Assembly (NCBI GenBank): GCA_910577665.1
Contig: CAJTOJ010000001.1
Coordinates: forward strand, 1-64,000
Source: an uncultured Acetatifactor sp.
Lineage (GTDB): Bacteria; Bacillota; Clostridia; Lachnospirales; Lachnospiraceae
Length of the DNA stretch: 64,000 nucleotides
Direction of reading: 5' to 3'
The translations under genes and the position numbers were made by a program. Positions 1-8,565 of the stretch are shown piece by piece. Within the stretch, counting starts at the first letter, position 1; each line of letters begins with the position of its first letter. A model generated the notes under the pieces. That model was not told the DNA's origin, did not search any database, and worked only from the letters and a program-made list of their open reading frames with translations.

Positions 1-1674
1 GGACGGTGCCTGCCAGAGACGGCAATCCTTCCTGTCCTGGCAGAAGCACTGGGCTGTAGCATTGACAGCCTGCTGTGCCCGGGGGAATTTCTGGTCCTGG
101 AAGCCGTATACACAGACGGCCAGACACAGATTCCTGTCACTGCTTTTGTAAATGGCCTGGTGCGGGACAATGGACTGAATATCCTGGTAAAGGAACAGTT
201 CCTGGGGGGTTCCCTTCCGGGAGGGCGGCTGAAGGTATTGACCATAAAGTATCAGACACCAGCAGGGATCTTCTATTCCTATGCCTTGCAGGACAGCGGC
301 CTTGTATTGGACAGGGAAAGTGCCTGTTTCCCGGACGGACAGTCTTTCCAGGTCATTGGCGCCTATTATGGGAACGAGGAAGCATTTTCCTCTGCCATGC
401 AGAAGATGAAACACTATGCATATTTCAAATGGGACAGCATCCCAGTGAACCATGAGACTTTTCCCAGCAGTACAGCCAGCGATGACACGGAATACCTCAC
501 CCTCATCTATCTGAATGAGGCAGGTATCCATGTCATCAGCTGCCCGGAGCAGGAGCGCATTTATTACGGGCCTCATCGCACCAGCCTTTACCTGGCAGAT
601 CATACAAAGTGCATCTTAAAGGGGATCGGGAGACTGTCCTGGGGGGAGGAAAGGGATTGCTCCTGGGCCGGTGCGCTGGAGGAGGCTCTTCGGTATATGG
701 GTGAATCCTACAGCTATTCCCAGATTATGGGTATGAGCGGTGCCTGCTTCAGGGTGTGCTTTACAGATGTGTGGGACTATAGCTGTACAGATGCACTGGT
801 GGCTTACGATTATGCAACTCCCCTGTTTGAAAACCTGGGATATACCTTCCGCATGGTGGACAGGCTGGAGAAGCAGGAGAGAAAGATCGAGCGGCTTGCA
901 ATCATGGAAGATATCCGCAAGGGGAAGCCGGTGCTGGCCATCAACCTGCGGGTTGCCCCGGAATGGGGTATTCTTACAGGATATACGGAAAATGGGAATC
1001 GGTTCCTGTGTCGCACCTATTTTGACCAGGAGGTGTTCGACAGACTGGACCAGGAGGAACATTTCCAGGAAGACAGGCGCCTGGTTTTCGAAGAGAATGA
1101 GGGCTACCTGTACAACGATTCCTGGCCCTTCTTATTGATCCATTTTGAGGAGAAGAAGGCAGATCCTGTATCCGGCATGGATGCCCTGCGCACATCCCTT
1201 TCCACCCTGTATACTTCTTTTTACGGAGAAGCCGTGGGCGGTTACTATCAAGGAAAGGAAGCATACCAGGCATGGATCCAGGGGCTTGCAAAGGAGTCCG
1301 ATTTTCAGCTGGATGCGGACAGGGAGAATGTCCTGCGGAGACTATGTGTCAATGACAGTATGTTGTGCAGCCTTAAGGATGCGAGACAGGCGGCTGCTTC
1401 TTACCTGCAGGAAACGGCTGCCCTGGTGCCGGATGCCATAAGGGGACATGTGGAGGAGATGGCGGTTTGCTGTCGGCAGATTGCGGATATGGTATCCGGG
1501 TTCCGGGAGCAGTGCAGCCGGAATGCTTCCAGTCCGGTTGTCTATCATATGGCTGATGCTTATGGGGCCGCTACCCCCGGGCTGCGGAGAGAACAGATTG
1601 CCCTGTTGGAACAGGCCCTTCTTCTGGATGAGACAAGCTGCCGCCTGGCTGGAACCATCCTGGAGATGGGATAG
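1..1674 (+). CDS. XRE-family regulator fused to a BtrH/C39-like domain (5' partial)
   Basis: The reading frame is open from base 1, so the gene starts before the window. The first visible residues (CLPETAILPVLAEALGCSID) are typical of the last two helices of an XRE/Cro helix-turn-helix. Then comes a region of about 110 residues of unknown fold, and from about base 655 a segment starting CSWAGALEEALRYMGESYSY that resembles the N-terminal domain of butirosin-biosynthesis protein H and C39-like papain folds. A matching second-half motif (GKPVLAINLRVAPEWGILTGY, around bases 932-994) follows. The last third looks alpha-helical. By analogy it may be a DNA-binding regulator whose output domain binds or processes a small molecule or peptide; the substrate is unknown. 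The histidine usual in the C39 second motif is not evident, so enzymatic activity is doubtful. Confidence 0.6.
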   Translation, partial: GRCLPETAILPVLAEALGCSIDSLLCPGEFLVLEAVYTDGQTQIPVTAFVNGLVRDNGLNILVKEQFLGGSLPGGRLKVLTIKYQTPAGIFYSYALQDSGLVLDRESACFPDGQSFQVIGAYYGNEEAFSSAMQKMKHYAYFKWDSIPVNHETFPSSTASDDTEYLTLIYLNEAGIHVISCPEQERIYYGPHRTSLYLADHTKCILKGIGRLSWGEERDCSWAGALEEALRYMGESYSYSQIMGMSGACFRVCFTDVWDYSCTDALVAYDYATPLFENLGYTFRMVDRLEKQERKIERLAIMEDIRKGKPVLAINLRVAPEWGILTGYTENGNRFLCRTYFDQEVFDRLDQEEHFQEDRRLVFEENEGYLYNDSWPFLLIHFEEKKADPVSGMDALRTSLSTLYTSFYGEAVGGYYQGKEAYQAWIQGLAKESDFQLDADRENVLRRLCVNDSMLCSLKDARQAAASYLQETAALVPDAIRGHVEEMAVCCRQIADMVSGFREQCSRNASSPVVYHMADAYGAATPGLRREQIALLEQALLLDETSCRLAGTILEMG

Positions 1675-1707
1675 TTCAGACAGCCGCTCTTATGACCCGT
1701 CTGAGTT

Positions 1708-1854
1708 GTTACAGATTACTGTTCACTGGTGCCGCTGCGAGGTGTTTTCATACACTTTTTTACGTGACATACCCGAGGCTGCCTCGTGCAAAACGCCTGC
1801 ATTTGGCGTTTTGTGTGCATAATTGCTGTGAACGGAGTGGACAGTAACTGTTAC
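1708..1854. repeat. MITE-like palindromic repeat, copy A
   Basis: The element is 147 bp in the gap after the XRE gene. Its ends are imperfect inverted repeats: 1708-1727 (GTTACAGATTACTGTTCACT) against the complement of 1836-1854 (AGTGGACAGTAACTGTTAC), with one gap and two mismatches. An internal perfect 9-bp hairpin lies at 1789-1797/1805-1813 (CAAAACGCC/GGCGTTTTG). The left half (AGGTGTT..TCA..AC..TTT..CGTGACA.ACCCG) matches copies at 6320-6400 and 58772-58943. It contains no coding sequence and is therefore at most a non-autonomous element. Confidence 0.75.
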
Positions 1855-1904
1855 GATGAGACAGAAGGAAACAGTTCAGTCTGCTGCAAAGTGTGGGTTT
1901 TATC

Positions 1905-1933
1905 TTGTCCAGGTTCAGAATCCCATGTATAAT
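1905..1933 (+). promoter_or_regulatory. Sigma-A-type promoter for the HD hydrolase gene
   Basis: TTGTCC (1905-1910), 17-bp spacer, perfect TATAAT (1928-1933). It lies about 80 bp upstream of the start codon at 2014 and just downstream of repeat copy A. The rest of the 1675-2013 gap shows nothing else. Confidence 0.65.
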
Positions 1934-2013
1934 GGAAGCTGTAAAAGTGGCAGGGACAATGGAAACAAGGAAATGATGCGTGACAGACCTGGATATTTTT
2001 GGAGGGACCCGAT

Positions 2014-2619
2014 ATGCTGAAACCAACCGAAGCTGAAAAAGAACTGGAACTGGCCGCACAACTGATGCCTGGCCCCTGGGTACGGCACAGTATGGCGGTT
2101 GCAGATAATGCCCGGCGGATCGCCGGGAAGACAGATGTCATGGATGCAGATAGGGCATATGTCATGGGGCTGCTGCATGACATTGGCCGCCGGGCAGGCA
2201 TAAAGGGAATCTTGCATTTGTTTGACGGCTATGACTATATGACCAGCCTGGGACAGGAGGAGATTGCAAGGATCTGTCTGACACATTCTTTCCCCTTGAA
2301 GGATGTGAATACCTTTTTTGGGAAATATGACTGTTCCCCTGGACAGAGGGAATTCCTGCAGAGATTCCTGGAAAGCATAGAATACGACCATTACGATATC
2401 TTGATCCAGTTATGCGATGCCATTTCCCTGCCAAACGGGGCATGTATCATGGAAAAGCGCCTGGTGGACGTGGCATTAAGGCACGGATTGCCCGGTTTCA
2501 CTCTGGATAAGTGGAGGGCATTCATGGAGACGAAGAAGCATTTTGATGCACTATGTGGCTGTAATATCTATACTTTGCTGCCCAATGTCCTGGAGAATTC
2601 TTCTGCGGATCTGGTTTGA
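2014..2619 (+). CDS. HD-domain phosphohydrolase
   Basis: This 201-residue protein has the HD-domain signature: a first histidine in VRHSMAVADNARRIAG and the paired metal-binding HD in YVMGLLHDIGRRAG. These proteins are usually metal-dependent phosphohydrolases of nucleotides or related substrates; the substrate here cannot be told. The ATG at 2014 is chosen because GGAGGG (2001-2006) sits 7 bases upstream; an in-frame TTG at 1999 would lie within that site. It has its own promoter and is followed 51 bases later by an acetyltransferase gene in the same direction. Confidence 0.8.
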   Translation: MLKPTEAEKELELAAQLMPGPWVRHSMAVADNARRIAGKTDVMDADRAYVMGLLHDIGRRAGIKGILHLFDGYDYMTSLGQEEIARICLTHSFPLKDVNTFFGKYDCSPGQREFLQRFLESIEYDHYDILIQLCDAISLPNGACIMEKRLVDVALRHGLPGFTLDKWRAFMETKKHFDALCGCNIYTLLPNVLENSSADLV

Positions 2620-2670
2620 AGAGATGAGTGTAAAAGACGAAAAGAAGATGGAAGCACACGAGGTATAGGA

Positions 2671-3750
2671 ATGACACAGAAAAAAGGGGACAACCAAAAA
2701 GAACATTGCTGGGAAATCGTACTTCTTCCTAAGGAGGAGTGGGAAGGGGAGAAGATTCCCATGCGGTATACCACGGAAGAATACTATGATGTGGAGATCG
2801 GTAAACGGGAAGAGGGATATCGTGTGGAGATACACAGGCAGAAATTTGACACACCGGTATCCCATTATCCGGAGGAGTATGATTTTCCGGACAAGCTGTA
2901 CCAGCCCCACTGGGAGAAGGCCTGCGCCTGGGGGATCATTACCGGGGAAGGGGAGGGCCGTCACATGCTGGCCTGCATTGAGACCTGCCCGGAGGAATGG
3001 AGCAACCGGCTGATGGTCACGGAACTGTGGGTGGAGGAGAGCCTTCGAAGGCAGGGGATCGGCCATAGACTCATGGCAATTGCAAAAGACCAGGCCATAA
3101 GGGAGCGCCGCAGGGCCATCATCCTGGAGACCCAGTCCTGCAACGTGGGGGCGATTGCTTTCTATGAGCAGGAGGGATTTGAACTGATTGGCTTTGACAG
3201 TTGCTGTTATTCCAACCGGGACAGGGAGCGGAAGGAAGTCCGTATTAATATGGGATGCTTTTGTGAGAAAGTCAAGATCCAGTTCCATGAGATGCAGGCC
3301 GCCATTTCCGTCATGAGAGAAGTGGCAGCCTGGGGACGGGAGGCGGGATACCGTGTCTGGCCCGATGCATGGCTGACACCAGAGGAATTACAGAACCAGG
3401 ATGTCAGGCCAGAAAATTTCTGCATCGGTACCCTGGCAGGGGAGGTGGCCTGCGCATTTTGCTTGCAGTGGACGGATTCTGTGTACTGGCCGGATGCGCC
3501 TGCGTATGAGGCGGCCTACCTCCATAAATTCTGTGTGCGCCGCCGTTTTGCGGGGATGGGCATGACCAGACTGGTGGTAGAGGCTATCAGGGAGGAGTGC
3601 AGGAGCAGGGGCATCCGGTATATCCGCCTGGATACCGCCCTGGATGAGGAACGTGTGGGGAAGATCTATCTGGATGCTGGTTTTCACATTGTCAAGGTGA
3701 TCGCGTGTCCGAACGGCAGATCCATGGCGCTCTATGAAAAGGAAGTGTGA
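2671..3750 (+). CDS. Tandem GNAT N-acetyltransferase
   Basis: The 359-residue product contains two GNAT folds. The first (about residues 50-195) has an acetyl-CoA loop, RRQGIGHRLMAIA, followed by LETQSCNVGAIAFYEQEGFELIGFD, a pattern close to streptothricin acetyltransferase-like enzymes. The second (about residues 200-357) has VRRRFAGMGMTRLVVEA and IYLDAGFHIVK. Such double-GNAT proteins acetylate amines on antibiotics, polyamines or amino acids; the substrate is not predictable. GAGG at 2660-2663 serves as ribosome-binding site. The gene end is 35 bases before the start of the HAD gene. Confidence 0.75.
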   Translation: MTQKKGDNQKEHCWEIVLLPKEEWEGEKIPMRYTTEEYYDVEIGKREEGYRVEIHRQKFDTPVSHYPEEYDFPDKLYQPHWEKACAWGIITGEGEGRHMLACIETCPEEWSNRLMVTELWVEESLRRQGIGHRLMAIAKDQAIRERRRAIILETQSCNVGAIAFYEQEGFELIGFDSCCYSNRDRERKEVRINMGCFCEKVKIQFHEMQAAISVMREVAAWGREAGYRVWPDAWLTPEELQNQDVRPENFCIGTLAGEVACAFCLQWTDSVYWPDAPAYEAAYLHKFCVRRRFAGMGMTRLVVEAIREECRSRGIRYIRLDTALDEERVGKIYLDAGFHIVKVIACPNGRSMALYEKEV

Positions 3751-3784
3751 AGGGAATGAAGTCTGGGATTCGTGGGAGGGAAAT

Positions 3785-4606
3785 ATGAGGACTTTATATG
3801 TGACAGACCTGGATGGTACCTTGCTGGATACCCATGACAGGATCAGCCCGGAGAGTCTTAGGATCTTGAATGGGCTGATAGAAAGGGGCCTGCCCTTTAC
3901 TTATGCGACGGCCAGGTCCCTGGAATCAGCATCGGTGGTCACAAGAGGGTTGCATATGACAATGCCGGTGGTGGTGTATAACGGGGCATTCATCGTGGAG
4001 CCGGGCACAGGGAAGAGGCTCTCCTCCCTCTTTTTTACGGCGGAGGAGGCAGGATATGTAAAGCGCGTCCTACAGGGGGCAGGGATCAGTCCCCTGGTAT
4101 ATGCTTATGTAGACCAGGTGGAGAGAGTATCCTGGGATACCACCCAGGAGAATGAAGGCATAAAGGCGTACCTGGCAAAGCGCCGGGGCGACAGGAGGCT
4201 GCGGCCACTGCAGGGGGCAGAGGGCCTGTATGATGGGGAAGTATTCTACTATACCTGTATCGGGGAGAGGGAAGAGATGGCCCGGATCCAGGCAATCCTT
4301 ACCAGGGATGCCAGGCTGCGCTGTACCATGCAGCAGGAATTGTACAGGCCGGAATACTGGTGTGAGATCATGCCCTGTAAGGCCACGAAAGCAGAAGCCA
4401 TCAAGACACTGAAGCATCTGTGGGAATTTGACAGGGTCATTTCCTTTGGGGACGCCATCAATGATATTCCAATGTTTGAACTGTCTGATGCCTGCTATGC
4501 AGTGGAGAATGCAGTGCCAGGGCTGAAGAAAGCCGCTACGGGCATCGTGGAGGGCAATGACAGGGACGGAGTTGCAAAATGGCTTCAGGAACATGCAGAA
4601 TTTTGA
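3785..4606 (+). CDS. Cof-type HAD-IIB sugar/nucleotide phosphatase
   Basis: A 273-residue haloacid dehalogenase-like hydrolase. Motif I is VTDLDGTLLDT (nucleophile and acid/base aspartates), a threonine follows in FTYATARS, a lysine region is CKATKAEAIK, and motif IV is ISFGDAINDIPMFE. Between them lies the type-IIB cap. Family members remove phosphate from sugar phosphates, FMN or pyridoxal phosphate; the substrate is open. The ATG at 3785 follows GGGAGGG (3774-3780) and starts directly at the HAD motif. An upstream in-frame ATG at 3734 overlaps the acetyltransferase gene and has no good ribosome-binding site. Confidence 0.85.
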   Translation: MRTLYVTDLDGTLLDTHDRISPESLRILNGLIERGLPFTYATARSLESASVVTRGLHMTMPVVVYNGAFIVEPGTGKRLSSLFFTAEEAGYVKRVLQGAGISPLVYAYVDQVERVSWDTTQENEGIKAYLAKRRGDRRLRPLQGAEGLYDGEVFYYTCIGEREEMARIQAILTRDARLRCTMQQELYRPEYWCEIMPCKATKAEAIKTLKHLWEFDRVISFGDAINDIPMFELSDACYAVENAVPGLKKAATGIVEGNDRDGVAKWLQEHAEF

Positions 4607-4834
4607 CTACGGGGAATGAATGCCTGGTTCCCTGCTCCTGCCGATACTGCCACAAGGGTCGTAAAGGAATGTGGGAGTGGCAGTTCCTTAAAAAAGATAC
4701 AATACCGATACAAACTGGAAAAGAGAAAGATACACGGCATGGATAGGATAACTTTGTAAAGCAGATGCATTTTGCCCGTCCTGAAAACAGGAGCTTTAAG
4801 GAGGGGACTGGATGCAGGGAAGAGAGGTTATCTT

Positions 4835-5671
4835 ATGAAAAAGAATGTAATGTTTGCATCGCTTTTGATGGCTGGCGTGCTGCTGGCATCCTGTGGCAAG
4901 GCAGACCCTGGCCCAGGGACGGACATGGTGCCTGGCACAGTGGAGGGCAGTGTTTCCCAAGGCGTGGAACCTGGAGCTGGTGGCAGTCAGGAAGAGGGAG
5001 GTGAAGTGCCTGCGGAAGGACAGACTGGAGGGAATCCAGGTCAGGGCAGTCTGGATCCGGAGGCAGAGAAATCCCTGGCGGCCCAGGAAGCCGGGGAGGG
5101 TGTCTGGGAAGAGGAAGAGATCCGGCTGTCGGACAAGATTCTGGAAAAAGGGGATATCATGCAGGTCATGCACATCTCCAACGAAAACGAACTGTATCCA
5201 GCACTTGAGGTTACCTTGAAAGGAGCGAAAATGTTTGATTCACCGGAAGCAGCCAGCCTGGATCGGGCGCAGATGCTGGAAAATACGGAGAATTATGATG
5301 AGGCAGGGGAACCCGTATGGTGCAGTATAGAGGAGGGAAAGCTCTTAATCTGTGATCTGACGGTGAAGAACCTGGAGGAAGAGTCGGACGGAGACCTGCA
5401 TATTGGTTCCCTTATGATCGCATATGCGGATCCCGATACAGGGAAGGTGTCCATAGTTACATGTGCGCCGGCTTATTTCCCGGCAACTTCTTCCGTGCTG
5501 GGTGCCTCTGACTACTACCATTACCGGCTTGCCAATGGGGAGAGTAAGGATATGACAGTGGGCTGGCTGATCCAGGGCGAATACGAGATTGAGAACCTCT
5601 ACCTGTGCGTGAAGTATGACACCAGGGAGCAGGAAGAACGGCAGTATTTCCAGATAGCCGGGCAGGAGTGA
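4835..5671 (+). CDS. Secreted lipoprotein of unknown function
   Basis: A 278-residue protein with a short signal peptide and lipobox (MKKNVMFASLLMAGVLLASCGK), so it should be anchored outside the membrane by a lipidated cysteine near residue 20. A low-complexity Gly/Glu/Gln-rich linker covers roughly residues 25-95. The C-terminal 180 residues look like a compact beta-rich domain (NENELYPALEVTLKGAKMFD... through LYLCVKYDTREQEERQYFQI), resembling DUF4352/DUF5067-type extracellular domains, an assignment I hold weakly. AGAGG at 4823-4827 fits the ATG at 4835. The 3' end overlaps by about 70 bases the end of the convergent broken gene on the minus strand. Confidence 0.7.
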   Translation: MKKNVMFASLLMAGVLLASCGKADPGPGTDMVPGTVEGSVSQGVEPGAGGSQEEGGEVPAEGQTGGNPGQGSLDPEAEKSLAAQEAGEGVWEEEEIRLSDKILEKGDIMQVMHISNENELYPALEVTLKGAKMFDSPEAASLDRAQMLENTENYDEAGEPVWCSIEEGKLLICDLTVKNLEEESDGDLHIGSLMIAYADPDTGKVSIVTCAPAYFPATSSVLGASDYYHYRLANGESKDMTVGWLIQGEYEIENLYLCVKYDTREQEERQYFQIAGQE

Positions 5672-6197
5672 AGAGGCTGTTCTGTCTTTGGCCCTGCCTT
5701 GGCCGGATCCTCAAAGATTTTGTGGGAAGGCGGCTGATAGGTGAACCTAAGGAAGCATAAAAGCAAGATAACTATAACGGAATATAACAAAAAAGAATAC
5801 GGTGCTGACTTACAGGACACACTGAGCTTGTAGGTCAGCCAGAAAGCAGCCAGGACACTTATGAGAAAAGTACCAATGTCCAGGAGAAAGACATCCCTGC
5901 CTAACAGGGCGTTGTAGGCATAAAAAAGAACCGGGATGAGGAAGGTGCCTGCCAGGATCCCGGCACAGAAGGCAGAAAACAGGCAGGGATTTTCCCTGTA
6001 CCTGAGACACAGGAACAGGGCATATAGCAGCATAGGGAAGAAGAGCAGCTTCATGTGTTCCCATACAGATTCGTTTACCGGGGTGAACAGCCCGATGACA
6101 GACTGCCTACTGGACAGTCATACAGGAAATGGGATAAGCTTCCTGCGGCCAGGACAAACAGGATCCCAATGATGATGCCACGTTTTATACATTTCAT
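5599..6197 (-). pseudogene. DUF6512-like integral membrane protein, frameshifted
   Basis: Minus-strand translation from the ATG at 6197 (ribosome-binding GGGGGAG just upstream) gives MKCIKRGIIIGILFVLAAGS followed by LSHFLYD, then leaves frame and stops. The next frame continues as SRQSVIGLFTPVNESVWEHMKLLFFPMLLYALF and several hydrophobic segments, ending near 5599. Inserting one G around 6113 (GAC TGT CCA to GAC TGG TCC A) rejoins both halves as a continuous family-like sequence. The C-terminus after FEDPAKAG reads on into the end of the neighbouring lipoprotein gene and may itself be degraded. Similar proteins are uncharacterised membrane proteins; one-base sequencing error is the alternative. 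Confidence 0.65.
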
Positions 6198-6319
6198 GAA
6201 TACTCCCCCTTTCACTTCTCCCGCTGGTTATGTCTGTGGATATCCATACAAAACCGAAAAGAATATTATGCAAGACTGCACCTTTCGGATAGTATATGTA
6301 GCGGCAGGGAAGATATGCA

Positions 6320-6400
6320 GTTACTGGGAGACATTGCCAGGTGCTTTCACGCATCTTTGGCGCGACAAAACCGGGATTGCTGTGCGCCAAAATGGACAAG
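6320..6400. repeat. MITE-like repeat, truncated copy D
   Basis: This stretch of the non-coding gap before the AAA-ATPase pseudogene aligns by eye with the left half of the copy at 58772: shared blocks are GTTACTG, ATTGCC, AGGTG, TCAC, CTTT, GACAAA, CCGGGAT and TGCGCCAAAA in the same order. The right half and terminal inverted repeat are not recognisable, so the copy looks decayed. The remaining non-coding sequence (6198-6319, 6401-6470) shows nothing I can name. Confidence 0.6.
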
Positions 6401-6474
6401 AGACACCCTGGCATTGCACTTCCAGGGATTTTGCGGTAGAATAGATGTATCAACAGTTAAAAGGAGAAGGATGC

Positions 6475-7095
6475 ATGGCCTTATACCTGAATACGAATGC
6501 AGCATACAAGGATTTTCAGATGCATGGCCGGGACAAATATTTTGTGGACAAGTCGGCTATCATCGAAAGGATAAACGAGCGAGTGAAGACTAAAAACCGG
6601 TTTTTGTGTATTACGAAGCCACGCCGGTTCGGAAAGACTTGGGTGTTGAATATGCTGGGAGCGTACTATGGAAGGCGTATCCGTCGGGCGAATTGTTTGA
6701 AGGGCTGGATATTAGCAGAAGCCATGAGTACTTGAAGCATTTGAATCAATATAATGTTATACATTTTTCCATGAATGAACTGCCGGGAAGAGAGAACACT
6801 TACCGGGACTATATCGGGCGTTTTGAGAGGAATATAAGAAATGATATCTGGGAGGCATATCCTGGATTGGACAGAAAAGAGTTAGGCAGGCTCTCTGACT
6901 TGCTGATGGCTACAGAGGATGAATTTATATTTATCATAGACGAATGGGATTATATTTTCAGTCATGATATCTACCGGGACAATCAAGGGGATTTTCTCGA
7001 ATTCCTAAGAGACCTGTTGAAGGATAAGCCCTATGTTGCCCTCGTGTACATGACAGGGGTGTTGCCGATCAAAAAGTATAGTACCGGAGGCGTGC
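6475..7095 (+). pseudogene. AAA-ATPase-like/PD-(D/E)XK family gene, frameshifted and truncated
   Basis: It begins at an ATG with AGGAG 8 bases upstream and reads MALYLNTNAAYKDF, then VDKSAIIERIN and a P-loop-like KPRRFGKTWVLNMLGAYYG. This is the N-terminus of the large family of AAA-ATPase-like proteins (pfam09820 type) that normally carry a C-terminal nuclease domain (DUF1703). At about 6669-6672 one base is missing; the frame then continues as KAYPSGELFEGLDISRSHEYLKHLNQYNVIHF, FIFIIDEWDYIF (Walker B) and VYMTGVLPIKKYSTG. Homology stops abruptly near 7085, and roughly the C-terminal two thirds expected for the family are absent. It is a remnant. Confidence 0.75.
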
Positions 7096-7124
7096 GGATA
7101 CCGGGTCATTTTCCAGGTCCACGG

Positions 7125-7161
7125 CCAGAATATCTATCAGGAGGTTCTATAGATATTCTGG
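7125..7161. repeat. Perfect 13-bp inverted repeat
   Basis: CCAGAATATCTAT (7125-7137) and ATAGATATTCTGG (7149-7161) form a perfect 13-bp hairpin with an 11-base loop. It lies between the truncated ATPase remnant and the end of the convergent ankyrin gene. No T-run follows on either strand, so it is not a standard terminator. It could mark the deletion junction or act as a weak bidirectional terminator. Confidence 0.7.
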
Positions 7162-7214
7162 CAGGAAACACGCTCTTTGGCTTTTCAGATCCATGCAGGG
7201 AAACGGGGTTCTCG

Positions 7215-8192
7215 TTAGTTCTCAGCCCCTGCCATCAGTAGTTTCTCCACAATGTCGTTATACCCCTCCTCGGTGGCATAGTACAGGGCGGTGTGCTCTG
7301 ACATATCCACATAGGTGACATCGGCACCTGCTTCCAGCAGGGTACCTACAATGTAATTGCTGCCTTCCCTGGCGGCAAGGATCAAGGCAGTTTCCCCTTC
7401 CTCATTGCGTTCATTGATGTTGGCATGATGAGAGAGGAGCTTACGCACAAGGTGTTCATTTTCATTCCTGGCGGCCATATGCAAGGGGGATTCGCCTTCC
7501 GGGCCACAGATATTGGCATTGGCACCTGCTTCCAGAAGCAGGTCAGCAATCAGCAGGTTGTCCTCCCGGACAGCAATGCACAGGGGTGTCAGTTTTGCAT
7601 CGTTTCTGGCATCCAGATCCAGGCTGCCTTTTGACAGCATAAGCTTGACCACTTCACCCTGGCCATTGTAGCAGGCCTGGTGGAGCGGGGTGTTGCCATA
7701 GGAATCTGTATTTCCGTTTTCTGTCTGTGAGGAGAGAGCTTCTATCACCTGCACCAGTCCCATGGCATTGGCATAGTCCAGGGCAGAATGGTGCTGGTTG
7801 TCCAGAATGGAGCTGTCTGCGCCCAGTTCCACCAGATACCTGGCAGCTTCGGCTTTTTTGGCTTCCACGGCATAGATCAAGGGGGTTTTGCCTTCCTTGT
7901 CGGTGGCATTTAAGTCGGACCCTGCATCCAGCAGCAGGCTGATGACCTCCTTGTTCCCGGACTGCACGGCCATATGCAGGGGAGTGATGCTGGTGTTGGA
8001 GACCAGCGTCACATCAGCATCCTTGCCCAGCAGCATTTTCACAATATCGCGGTATCCTTTCATGCAGGCGTAATGCAGGGCGGAATATCCGCTTTCGTCC
8101 ACAGCATTGACATTTATGTTGTTTTTTTTCAGGAATGCCATGACCACGCCTTTCTGGCCGTTCTGACATGCCTTTAGCAATAATTTATCCAT
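7215..8192 (-). CDS. Ankyrin-repeat protein
   Basis: A 325-residue protein made almost entirely of about nine ankyrin repeats of roughly 33 residues, recognised by recurring G.S/TPLH.A...G...IV..LL..GAD patterns (for example ESGYSALHYACMKGYRDIVKMLL and YGNTPLHQACYNGQGEVVKLML). No signal peptide, lipobox or membrane segment is seen, so it is probably cytosolic and works by binding a protein partner. A strong AGGAGG precedes the start at 8192, and a divergent promoter lies upstream. It stands alone as a single-gene unit with the start of a sensor kinase gene in the other direction. The partner is unknown. Confidence 0.9.
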   Translation of the reverse strand: MDKLLLKACQNGQKGVVMAFLKKNNINVNAVDESGYSALHYACMKGYRDIVKMLLGKDADVTLVSNTSITPLHMAVQSGNKEVISLLLDAGSDLNATDKEGKTPLIYAVEAKKAEAARYLVELGADSSILDNQHHSALDYANAMGLVQVIEALSSQTENGNTDSYGNTPLHQACYNGQGEVVKLMLSKGSLDLDARNDAKLTPLCIAVREDNLLIADLLLEAGANANICGPEGESPLHMAARNENEHLVRKLLSHHANINERNEEGETALILAAREGSNYIVGTLLEAGADVTYVDMSEHTALYYATEEGYNDIVEKLLMAGAEN

Positions 8193-8293
8193 GGTGTCTT
8201 CCTCCTATATCTAAACAGATTTGTATATGATATCCCTTGCAGACAATAAGGAATCATCTGGTTTTCATGATATACATAGTCCTGTCTTGTCCT

Positions 8294-8322
8294 ATTATAC
8301 AGCGTATACCGTTCCTTGTCGA
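8294..8322 (-). promoter_or_regulatory. Promoter for the ankyrin gene
   Basis: On the minus strand: TCGACA (complement of 8317-8322), 17-bp spacer, perfect TATAAT (complement of 8294-8299). It points at the ankyrin gene start at 8192, leaving about 100 bases of leader. Confidence 0.65.
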
Positions 8323-8388
8323 TAGGTCATCTGATGCTGAACTGCAAAACCTTGTCTTGCCAGGGGAGAGGGATGCGTGGAAATCATG

Positions 8389-8418
8389 TTGACACCAAAT
8401 TGAGGAAGCGAGTATAAT
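8389..8418 (+). promoter_or_regulatory. Consensus promoter for the hybrid kinase gene
   Basis: Perfect TTGACA (8389-8394), 18-bp spacer, perfect TATAAT (8413-8418). The leader to the start codon at 8566 is about 140 bases, with no clear terminator or riboswitch. Together with the minus-strand promoter at 8294-8322 it accounts for the 373-base divergent gap. Confidence 0.75.
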
Positions 8419-8565
8419 AATGCATACAGGAGAGTACAGATGAGAAAGCAATGACAGGATGGAATGCGTGAAAGGATTTCAGAAGATAACGGATATGGAA
8501 GGGCAGTATAGAGTGGTAAATAGAATCTTTCATTATTGGCCAGAAGCAGCAGAAGGAGGTCATAG

